Positions 49,901 to 60,630 of a stretch of DNA of 64,000 nt are shown piece after piece (positions within the stretch are counted from its first letter, which is position 1; every line of letters begins with the position of its first letter). A program made the position numbers and the translations under genes. The notes beneath the pieces are model-generated. The model was given only the letters and a program-made list of their open reading frames with translations, did not search any database and had not been told where the DNA came from. The DNA lies in contig NC_083509.1 in assembly GCF_032362555.1 (NCBI RefSeq), forward strand, positions 3,743,001-3,807,000, in the 5' to 3' direction. Origin of the DNA: Amyelois transitella (taxonomy: Eukaryota > Arthropoda > Insecta > Lepidoptera > Pyralidae).

Positions 49901-52900
49901 TCGAGGTGAGAAATTATCTATTAATAAATAATAAATTATTTATTATTTATTTATTTATAACACTGTAGTGATTTCACCTAATGGATAGGGCTTAAGTAAT
50001 CCTGGAACCGAAAGTGAAAAAATTTGCCTTGCGGTTGGTACACTAACTAGTTTGATTTAGATAAATTTTAATTATCCTCCCAAGACAAGTTAATGATGGG
50101 CTCGCAGTGAAAGTTATGCCAAATCTTTACACAACAAGCTATATATAGGATTGAGACTTTAAAGCCAGGAGATTAATTTTACAGCCGGGAATACGATATG
50201 ATGAAATAAAGAACACAGTATAAACCATAATCGGGTTATTTAAATATTTTAGTCTCTCACTGAATCGGAAGTTAATGCAGAAGGAAAAGCTCGCGTGGCG
50301 ACGATTCTCGAAGAACAGAAGAAAACCTTAAAAGCTCTCATGTCGAAGCCGCAGGTAATACATATTTTTAAATCTATTACATTACAAAATATGTAAACGG
50401 CAGAAATAAAGGACTTAATGGAAAATTATCAATTGATTTTTTATAAGTAAAAAGGTTTTTGAGAAAATCTATGTAGGTATTTTCATATATTTCTTATATG
50501 AATTATGCCTAACCCTCCGGGAAAGACCGGAGGGGTAGGCAGAGACTACATCTTTCCACTTGCGACGATCCCTGCATACTTTTTTCGCTTGATCCACATT
50601 CATTTTACTCTCTTCATGAAAACTCGTCAGTTTGATTTAGCAAATATAAAAAGGGAGTGTGAATGGGATTGGAGAGACACGACTTGGTCAAATTGGAGAC
50701 GTTCTGGCAAAAGGTCAGGTCAAGAGTACCCGAAACCAACTTATATTTCTACTATTGTTTAATAAAATTTTTAACTTGATACTGTTGCAAAAAAATATTC
50801 GAATTTTTGTCAGCGGAGTATGAGCGTGGATGGTGTAGCTGAAAACTTTATTTATAGGATGACCAAAGAAGTGCTTCGTGTTAATAACCTCTTTACAGAT
50901 TCAGCTGATTTTGTACGAGACCCATTCAGCTTTAGAGGCAGAAAACGAGGCGCAGGTGACACGAGCCGTGGCTGAGGCCAACCGCCTTGCCAGGGAGCGT
51001 CACGCCTTACTGAAAAAGAAGCACAGGGAACGACCAACTGTGAGTTTGTCTAAGATAGTTAAAGCTTAATGAAACTTCGCCGTGAAATGATTTGAATATA
51101 TATAGGTATATATAAAACGTGCGGTTTTAAAATGATCTGAGATTAAAAACGCAAAAAATCTATTATATGTCAGTATAATAGATTTTTTGCGGTACCGTCT
51201 TTTCAAATTTTCAGAGCGCCAAGAAAGATTTGGACAACGTGGACTCACTTACCACCATAGACAGTTCGGGGTCACTGTCTGAAATCAACAAGGATGAAAC
51301 AACAGATGGAATTTCCATTGTTAATGGCTCACCAACTAAGACTAGACCTGGTTCAGCGTCCACCACATATACTAATAGAAGCAGGCCACCTAGTGCTGAA
51401 ACCGCGCTGAAGAAATATGCCAATAGTCCTGAAGTGACGTCAAGACCTGGAACGAACAAGGCGAGGCCTATTCCGCAAATGCCGGGAGTTCCAGAAAATA
51501 ATGAAACCGACTTCCTTAGAGATCCTGACAAAGATAGTTCTGACGTTAATGTAAGTATTGATAGTAATGAACTTTTAATTCTTAAATATCTCAAAAAGAA
51601 TTGATCTTTTATCGGTTTTTGAATGTCAACATGTACTACACGTGTCGAGAACTGTACTATATTTGTGTGTTTTCAGGTGCCAGGTTGTGATTTGTTTGAA
51701 GTGAAAAATTTGCCAAATCTCGGGAACGGGTTGGACATCAATTACATTTTAGATAGAGACGGTTGCTACCTCGGTCTAATCCAGCGCAAGGTGAGCAATA
51801 AGCATTGTCCGTTTACGTATGAAATTCTTCACTTTTTTTGGTATTTGTTATACGTACCTCAAAACCATTTAGTTTCTTTCCAAGTACAACATCAGCCAGT
51901 CGGTGTCCTCTTTTTATATATTAAGAAGATACGTTACAACGGTAGGATGACCGCAGGAGATAACCCGGCTGGACGCCAAGTTCATGATCCGAGTGGCGGA
52001 GGAGCGCGGCCTGTTCGGCGCGGGCGCGGCGGCGGCGGCGCCCGCGCGGCGCGTGCGGGCCCCCGCGCCCGCGCGCCGCCGCGGCAGGAAGGTCGAGGTG
52101 CGCGCGCGCCCGCTGAGCGGGGACGCCACATCGCCTGTGTATCGCCGCTTGGTTCGTACTCTTGATCTTTGGAGTTCGTCTTGATGAGAAAAAGGATTCC
52201 ATGACATGTCGCGCGTGCCGATAAATCTAATATTACTTGTACTGTGATTTTCCAGAATGCGGCAACGACTTGACCAATAGCGGCAATCGATTATACTTAT
52301 TTTTCCAGCAAGATAGGTCTTTTTTGTTTGTCTAAGGTCCATATATCAAAACGAACTTTCGAAGCTCAATAGAACACGCACACACGCTTTCCGTAGAATA
52401 ATTTATATATATAGTTCTTTCGATCAAAATGAAAAATAACAGCACTGTCACTGCACTACTATTTATAGCAATACATGACGCATTGTCTACCATTTATTAT
52501 AAAATAGATTATAAGATTAATTCCTGATTGCACTATTGTAATTTTTTTATTTCTAATAATTACCTAGAAGTCAAATTATTTTTGGAATCAAGATATTAAC
52601 CTATTGCCAGCACCTTATTTAACCTTTCACCTCTTTTTTTATCTCTCCCAAAACTAAAGTTTAAATTGAAATATTTGATAACTCAGATCGAGCGTCTAGC
52701 AGCGCCGACGTACGCCTCACTCTGTCGCTCCAATCGCCGCGGCAGCGCCCCGGCTTGCCTCACGCACGACGATCTCACGCACGACCACCAAGAGAAACCG
52801 CAGGACACCGTGTGTTCCAAACACATTCGACGACAAGCAGCCGCCGCCGCCATCACCGCCGCCGCTTGCACTTGCGACGCGAGGCATCGGTAAGATTATA

Positions 52901-53348
52901 TTGTTAGTTGCTTAAAACAAACACGTCCATGCTATACCAAACAATCACATAAAATGGGAGCATAAAAAGAAACCCCAAGAATGTGTCTTGTTTCTTCCAT
53001 TCTCACCTCTCTGGAGAGGAGCCGCAGGTATGCCTGTGGCCACGATCCTAAACAGAGTAAGGTTTAAACACGAAGCGATTCTGGTCTGACCTCCGAAAAC
53101 CATGCAGAGGAACTATACCTATACTTCATCATGGTTACCTTCCGGAATCAGTCTACAAACCTAATCGAGCACAGCCAATTGCCTGGATAACACCGTATCG
53201 TTTCCCCAGCCACTCCCCGCGCACGCCCCGCCGCGCCTCCCTCGAGACCGCCGCGCCGCCCGCGCCGCCGTGCCGCCGCCCCTTCCCGCTCGTGGTCCAC
53301 GACCTTAGGCTCAAAACCATTATACAGACGCATAAGATCAGCGTTTAA
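40943..53348 (+). CDS. NSUN7: NSUN7-like RNA m5C methyltransferase homologue (17 exons)
   Basis: Exons 40943-41187, 43304-43454, 44037-44142, 46699-46757, 47679-47890, 48131-48229, 48487-48591, 48668-48746, 49201-49418, 49671-49905, 50253-50354, 50899-51039, 51215-51550, 51677-51790, 51957-52151, 52687-52889, 53210-53348 join in phase to 912 residues. NSUN7 features: the ERATELLNKAGQ / FAAAIARIRIKKKAFTLSDL block, DSVTGWVNTFKAK, LVEKLHQLGYSYSSS, and the late GCYLGLIQRK strand of the methyltransferase fold. NOL1/NOP2/Sun enzymes use a cysteine in motif IV and one in motif VI; here these regions read LATPPNSYSAV and LYETHSALEAENE, with no cysteine, so a non-catalytic protein is likely. The C-terminal ~180 residues are Ala/Arg/Pro-rich and extremely GC-rich. 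The least certain border is the 52151/52152 donor (GTTCGT); without it the frame stops at 52184. A poly(A) signal is at 53895-53900. Confidence 0.82.
41391..41540 (+). repeat. (CATA)n-family repeat, 5' half
   Basis: Begins in a long ATACATACATACATATG run and ends after GCTAGCCCATCGCCTAAAAA, in intron 1 of the NSUN7-like gene. Confidence 0.88.
41939..42190 (+). repeat. (CATA)n-family repeat, near full length
   Basis: Second copy in the same intron, 400 bases further on; more diverged but spanning from CATACATACATATAATC to the CACACCAAACGGC end. Confidence 0.8.
43859..43975. repeat. CGTAGC-rich palindromic cluster
   Basis: About a dozen TACG/CGTAGC-type hexamers on both strands within 117 bp, including a perfect GCTACGAA/TTCGTAGC stem (43884-43891 with 43896-43903). 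CpG-rich in an AT-rich intron of the NSUN7-like gene. Class unknown. Confidence 0.65.
45817..46180. repeat. Three broken (CATA)n-family copies, two as an inverted pair
   Basis: A minus 3' fragment (45817-45912), a plus core (45962-46036) and a minus 5' end (46094-46180, with TATGTATGTG) lie within 360 bp of an intron of the NSUN7-like gene. The last two are mutually inverted and could fold back over about 75 bases. Confidence 0.75.
48035..48092 (+). repeat. (CATA)n-family repeat, 3' fragment
   Basis: Only the GACATTCATGGAAAAGAGATGG to TTGGTGCCGGA segment remains, 40 bases from the acceptor of exon 48131-48229. Confidence 0.6.
50500..50700 (+). repeat. Dispersed repeat (partner of 16017-16072)
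   Basis: Contains CCGGAGGGGTAGGCAGAGAC and CTTGCGACGATCCCTGCATA; the second block recurs in reverse at 16017. Probably a SINE-like lepidopteran element, without clear ends. Confidence 0.5.
51150..51191. other. Perfect 18-bp intronic hairpin
   Basis: Arms 51150-51167 (CGCAAAAAATCTATTATA) and 51174-51191 are exact reverse complements around a 6-nt loop. It lies 23 bases before the acceptor-adjacent exon 51215-51550 of the NSUN7-like gene. Confidence 0.8.
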
Positions 53349-54399
53349 CATTTAGCGGCCGGTTCTCAGTTATTTCTTTAGGTACAGATCGACTTTTTGT
53401 ATGTTGATGTGGTTATATTTCATTTATTATAGTAATTTTTCCGACGGTATGGAAAAGATATTAAACTTATTAATTTTCGATTAAATATGATCATGTTAGT
53501 AGACAACTTATCAGAGATGTACTGTAGTAGTGGCTTTTTAGAATTTTTTAACTATCACAATAATGTGAACAGAGACAAAAACATTTTAAAACTGGAAATT
53601 CGAAAATAGTAGATAAATGAATGCCGACAACGTAGAAGAATCGATCTGTAGTTAAATCGTATCGTAAAATAATCTGTATTTTTTCAAGTTCTTTTATACA
53701 AATTCAAATGTAACAAATTTAAAGCGTAACATCAACACTATACTAACGTCAAACGTTAAAGTGGTGCTACAAAAAAATTGTACAAAGATTAGAAAATAGC
53801 AAAACTAATAAGCGACTGTTTGCAATCGGTGAAGTTCCTATGAGATGTTTTGGTGTTACTGCTTTGATATATTTTAATACTATGTTTAGTTCTCAATAAA
53901 TTACATAAAACAAAAAATGTGTTCAGTTCATTATTTTGCGTAGAAGTTGCAGAGATATTGTCAGTTTCTTAAGTCATTAATGAAAACGTCAACATTTTGG
54001 GATACTACATTCTAAAAATTTTTTAAATCTTGCAAACTCGACATCATTTAATGTTCTAAATAAATTTAAGGTTCTATGATCCTGGCAGCTAGATGGCTAG
54101 TTTAGCGTATAACCTCGGTTATTAAAAAATTAACAAAAGGGAAAAACACCAAAAACGGCTTGACAATTATTTGTACAAAATTTAACTTGTTAAACTCGTT
54201 TTGACGAGGGAAAATTAAAAATAATTATGTATAAAAATTGTTTACGTCATGATGTTAGTCACAAAAAGGTCACATCACAGATAAAAACACTCGCATTTCT
54301 GTATAAATAAAACAAACTTTATTCATTAATGTTACAAAACCAATGTCATGGCTCTATACAATACAACAACATTTGTTCATCTAAGCGCGGGGTCGAACG
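53349..54399. other. Convergent 3' ends of the NSUN7-like gene and Ube3a
   Basis: Only 1.05 kb separates the two stop codons. The plus-strand AATAAA is at 53895-53900, and the minus-strand signal of Ube3a (TTTATT on this strand) is at 54318-54323. The spacer is otherwise AT-rich, with no gene. Confidence 0.6.
54318..54323 (-). promoter_or_regulatory. Poly(A) signal of Ube3a
   Basis: AATAAA on the minus strand, 77 bases after the Ube3a stop codon. Confidence 0.6.
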
Positions 54400-57300
54400 T
54401 TAAAGCATTCCAAAGCCTTTCGAGTAACTTATGGCTTTCATTAGCCTATCTCTTAGTTTCTCTTCGCTGTTATATTCCGGTAATAAGAGTACGTTGAAAC
54501 ACGTATGTGCAGTAGGTAACCTGTCACAATCCGGGCCGTTTCTCGCAATGATTAGTTTCAGATAGCTGAGTCCACCGACGGGGACTCTGTCCGAGCCGGT
54601 GGTGAATTCGAGAAGCTTCCGTTTGTCGTCGATGCTAAGACTGTGGACGATGCTCCAGAAATCCCGGATTATTTTGGAGTCGGCGCTGTAGCCGCCGTCG
54701 TATTCCGTTGACTTTTCTAGTTCGTTGAAATCGAAGTTCTGAAATGGAGAATCTGTTGTTACCAGTCTATTACTAATAAAAAAAATCTACGATTTGAATC
54801 TTAGTGTAAGTGGCTATAATTAAATTTAAAGAAATCGACTTAACTCCCCACTACGAATTGGAACTTAAGATAAACTAACGATTTTAAGGCCACAAGTCCA
54901 TCAACGTGTTGAGAAACGCATACGTGATAGGTGTCGTGGCATGTTTCATTCATCGTGTTTCTCGTTTAAAACTAACAAATATCATTGTTTTTCACAATAA
55001 AGTGAATGTGAAATAAAATGAATAATTTAAGCATTATAAGTACCAAAGCTGTTTCTCGTGTAAAAGTTAGTTTAGTAAGTGGTTTCTCGTCATTGTTCTT
55101 GTCAAAGCTGTTTCTCGATAATGTAGATCTGTTTCTCATCAATTAAATATTTTTTTTAGAATGAAACAATCATACGCAAGTCACGCTGATTATTGTACTC
55201 AATAAAAATGCTTATTAGAAGCTATTAGTATTTTGCTTCCCGCTCAAAATTCATTTTCTCGAGTAAATGAATACTTCCTCTACGAAAAAGAAACAAGACT
55301 GACTGTTAGATAATGCATTTAGCATTAAGTCTGCCCATTGTATTAACATTGTTTGTACTTGTTTAGATAAAACTTTCAACCATTTCCAATCGAAAAATAA
55401 ATCTCCCTAACCTTACTGCCGCAAACCAACGTCTCGACCTCCTCCGGGCGGAACAGAGCCGACAGCGGGCTCTCGTCCGTCACCATCACGAACCCGCGCC
55501 TGAACGCCTTAAACTGCGTCTCTACTGACTTGTTTAAGAGGAAATCCGAATATAAGTCGATGAATTCCTGAAATAAAAGTAAGGAATAGTTAATAATAGG
55601 TAACATAATACATTTATATATCTTCTAATTTATAATTATATATATATATTATATATTATATGTGACAAATTGTTGCCCTGGACTTTACACCCGTGAATAT
55701 GTAGCTATTATAATAGCTGTAATTGTAATACTCATATTCGCATTTATAAGTGTTGGAACTAACATATCTTTATCCGCCAGACGAGCCTTTTCGGACGCCT
55801 ACTACGAATCTAACAAAGTAACTGAAAAAACACAATTTACCTTCTTATTTTCTTGTGTAACAAAAATGCTGTCGCCATCTTTCTTGAGATCGTGGAATAT
55901 GTTATTGCCGAACACGTCTTGGTAGCATATCCTGAAGGTCTGGTAGTACACCTCTTCCAAATCTTCGCCCGTGTATTCCAACATGTCTTTTAGACCTCTG
56001 TACAATGTCTGAAAAAGTTTGTAAGATTAGTTCGAAGCTCGAATGAAGAACGCGCAGATTTTGTTAGGTAGGTATACTAAATTTATGCGAAAGTTCCTTC
56101 TTTAACGTTACCCTCACTGCACTCCTATAATTTATTAATTTTAGGAGATCTAATTGTAATTTTAACTACATTTCAACGACGACGTGATATTTGAGGGAAG
56201 GCACTTGATCAAAATAAAAGATTTTACCTTTTCAAAAGTCCCTTCAATACGCAGACGCTATTATATTCTCTCAATTGTAAGTTAAAAATATTGCTATACT
56301 GCTACTCACAGGATTCCAATCAGCCAAGTCTTCGAATGACCCCTTCTTTCCCATCAGCTTTCTGTACACCACCATTGGAAAGTCCACCGCCAAGATAATG
56401 TTGTTGTATATCGCCAAACCTAACACGATACCGATCAGTGTAAACTGCGCTTCGGTCTCGAACGATGTGGGGTTGAACCTGAAATGAAATTACATTGTAT
56501 AAACCATAATAATTATGCAGTGTGGTGTGTCGGGAACACTTCAGAATAGTCGTCAGGATGTCGTAAAATGTGGAACTAATGGAAAGGCTATTATGAACGT
56601 GGGGTTCTTCTTGTAGACGATGGGCTAGCAACTTGTCACTATTTGAATCTCAGTACCATCATTTAGCCATACATCTGTACTTGGCCTTTCAGTCTTTTCA
56701 AGCCTATTGGCTCTATCTTCCCCGCAGGGGATAAAGACGTGACTATATGTATGTTTAATCCATAATTTTATTGTAGTGAATTTTTTTACTATATCCTCCC
56801 ACAGCTGAGCAAAAGTCACCCGTTCAGGTCGCCATGTATTTATTCAAGGAAATCATAAGATTCCCATCTTCTTTTTAGGGCTGATATTAGTACCGGGACT
56901 AAAGCAAAAAAAGCTCACGATAGCTTGTAGTAAGTACATTAAAAAAATTGTTCGTTCCTAGACTATTATTTTTAAAGAAAAATCCAAGTTTTATAAAAAA
57001 CTGAAAAGAATTTTGATAGGATACATACCAAACGGTATTGGAGTCTGGATGGTGCGTGAACATGCCGTAGTCCGGATTGAAGATCTCCTCCACTATGAGC
57101 TGGAAGAACTCCTTGCTGACGCCGCCCTCGTCCACGCCCTGCTCCCCTTCGAACTCTACCACCAATTGCTTCTTCAGGTCAAGCACGCGCTCCATGGCTA
57201 TCATTTCCAACTGAGAACAATAAAAGATAATTTTAAACATTATATTCTTTCTTGGAAGATACCCTTTCTCGGTAACCTGAATCAATATGTGACCTAAAAA

Positions 57301-60300
57301 AGCTAAATCAAATGTGTAGGTATATACACCGGCCTTTATGATATAGAAAAAGTTATTATAGTAGTTTTAATAATTTTTAAATGTTGATTATTTAATATAA
57401 CACTTTACTATTCTCATTAATTTGTTAGTAAAGATAGTTTGATTAGATTTAGTTAAGTCTCTTTTTTTATTTAGAATGCCACACCTGAAATGCAGGAAGT
57501 TTTAATGACGTTCCAATATGGTAAAATAGTTACAGCACAATAGTATTATAGTAGTATAGTAAAATAGTAAGTACAATACCGCCACAAACTATTTGTATTT
57601 TTTCTTTCCAAAACTAGCATACAATATCCTGTTGAGGACGTAATGTATTCGCATACTGACCTCTACTAGGGCATCGTCTATAATATGCGTTCGCCGCACT
57701 TTGAGCCTGAGGAAAGGCATGGGCGGCACGGCGCCGACGACCGCGTGGAACATCGACACGCGTCTCTCCGAATGCATGCGGATTCGATTCTCGTAGTAAA
57801 GGCCCAGAGATTTGGTCGCTGGAGTCAGGATGAACGGATACCGTAGGAACGTGAATTTCTTACCTAAAATATTTAAGGGTTGATTATTTATTTTCATTAA
57901 TTAGGAATACATTAAAGTTGGTATTAATTATTGGGATTTGATAACATGATAATACCAAGAATTAATGTGTATTCGTTATTCTATGGGTCATATAAAAATG
58001 AATCATCATATCCAGATTAAAAACGTTGCACATTAAACATTGATAAATTAGTTTGAATGCTACTCAATAATAAGATAAAATATTGTGAGACAATTAAAGA
58101 AATATTTAACCATAATTCAAGCTGGGTTAAGTTTATCTATGTGAATGTAATGATAGAATTATATACATAGTCATTAAGACTTATTACATTTTTTGTTCCA
58201 ATCAAAGTCATAGGGGAACTCTCTCCAGAGGTCACAGAACTGGGTCATGACTAAAATTTGTATAATAATTTTATCAGAACAAAATAAATAAAATTACTTA
58301 CTGTTATGTAGCTCTGTCTTGTAATTTGCAAAATCTATTTCCATTTCTATAGTATCACTAAGAGGTTCATTGTAAAATTCCTCAAATGGCAAGTACGGTT
58401 TTCTAGAATCTAATACATTAATATCTAATTCCACAGCTGAAACAAATAAAAATAAAGTATGAGACAAAATTTAAAAACAAATAAATAAATGCCTATCTAT
58501 TAATGCACACATACGTATTTTTCCATTCCATATATATAAGTACTTGTTTTGTATATAGATTTCATTAACAATTACAAAAAAAAATGCAAATATCGAATTA
58601 TAACCAAAAGATGTAGTGTATTGCACAAAGAAGAATGCTACAATTCAGAGATTTTTAACCTATTATAATTATAACCTAATTTTATTATGTTACACCTAAA
58701 ATTAAGTTATATAAATTAAAAATGTATTTTCCTTTTGTTGTATGGGGCTGAACTAAAAAAAAATCCCTAAAATTCCGCGGGAACGGAAAATATCAGGATT
58801 CTTCTTTTACGCGGACCTACTTTAGTAATTAATGAAGGTTGACTGATAAGATAAAACATGAGGTTCATAATTTAAATAAATAAAACGCCACATGGTTCAT
58901 ACCTAAAGGATCGTCCGGCTGCGAATGTTTGGCGGCCTTCATGGGCGCGAACAGGTGGTCGATGACGTCCCCGAGCGGGTCGAGCTGGCGCGGCGCCGCC
59001 ACCGGCTCCTCGCGCAGCCAGCCCGGCTCCATGGCGCCCGCCGCCATGTTGGCGTAGTACACTATCTGTGTGGCACATTGCAAGAGGTAATGGTGTCAAT
59101 AAGAGTTTGAGTATGTGGTGTTTACCTTCAATGGTAACATATGTATTAGATTGTATATCATGTTTCAATGTAGCAAACAATGGTAGACCAAATAAATAAA
59201 ATAATGCTCACTTCGTTCATGACATTGCCAATTAGCACGAGGTCCATTCTAGCAAGTTAAGTGTACCGCTCGTATAATATTAATACATTCAAAACTTGCC
59301 ATGTGAACTATTTCTTATTAAACTGACTTTTAAACATTCGCGTTGAATTATACTAAATAATACATTTATTTAAACTCGGATGGTTCGAATCAGGTTACAA
59401 TGATCCGTGGTGACCGAGCCACCAGGCCAGACTAATCAGAAATATTTCATCTTCTATCTTGTAAGTCTAAAATTTCCAATCAAATAAGAAAGATCATCTT
59501 TCATATTGACTGCGGATTGAGCCTAAAATATGTGGCATACCTTTCTAGACGAAGGAAGCTTTTCTTCGTACTTGGATACCAAAATATGATTTGCAAACTA
59601 TAGGTTTCAAACTGCCAAGTGAAAAGATATCGAAAAGCGTAACGACAGAAATAAACGATTGAGCAAGAGCAGGATAGCAATATACTAAACTTCTCTTGAC
59701 ATTTCTCAATTGTTCTGGAAAAAGTGAAAGGACAAAAGTGCTCACATAAATCGGCGTGGTATTTTGTCAATATGATCATCCACGTCAGGCATTTCTTTCT
59801 CTCCAATTATACCAAAACATTCACCAAAACATAATATAAGTACCTTCATAAGCTTGGTAGCCATTGTGACGCTCTCGTCTTCTTGCAAAGTGAAATGGCT
59901 GCTGTAGTTGGTAGAGATGACTCTCAAGGTTATCAGCTGTTGTAGAGTCTCCAGGATGTGTCGCAGGCTCTCTTTACAGTGCTGGGCCCATACTCGAGCC
60001 AGTCGAGCTTGCGCTGGTGGAAGAAATAAAGTCTTTTAACTTAAGTACACGTAGCGAAGTTTTAGGCTTGAGAGGGACGCGAAAGGGAAAATATTTCAAC
60101 AAACTTAGTGTTATAGAACTGCGGTTTTATGTGTGTAAACTTAGACTTCGGCAAAGTCTTTCTGTAGGGCAGTATTTTTGAACAATTGATTTCTCAGTAG
60201 GTACCTATATTTTAGAGAGGATAAGAGGATATAGACACGAAATTTTTTATTTTTGTTACGTTTGTGCTCAGATTACTCAGGTCGAATGTAGAAAGGTAAT

Positions 60301-60596
60301 TGAATTTAGCCATACTCAATATTATAATGAAAGACGGTTTGAATGATAGAACTATGTAGGTAACAAATAAAATCAAATTACTGGACCGAATTTGATAAAT
60401 TTATCAAAATACAAATTCCTGAAAGCCTATTTCTAAGAAAGATTAAATAATGGAAAGCCAAAATAGAACACCAATCCATACATATAATAAAACTGTAACT
60501 GAACATTGTCTGTACATTGAAGATATTTAAGAAAAAATATTATAGGGTGTCTTTTTAAGGTCAATAGAAGCCAAAACAATTTTTTTTAGAATTTTT

Positions 60597-60630
<34 letters not shown>

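Noticed and set aside
51623..52165. 180-codon plus-strand ORF
   Set aside because: Reads exon 51677-51790 straight through an intron into the wrong frame of the next exon.
51914..52342. 142-codon minus-strand ORF
   Set aside because: Antisense of the GC-rich NSUN7-like exon, where stop codons are rare.
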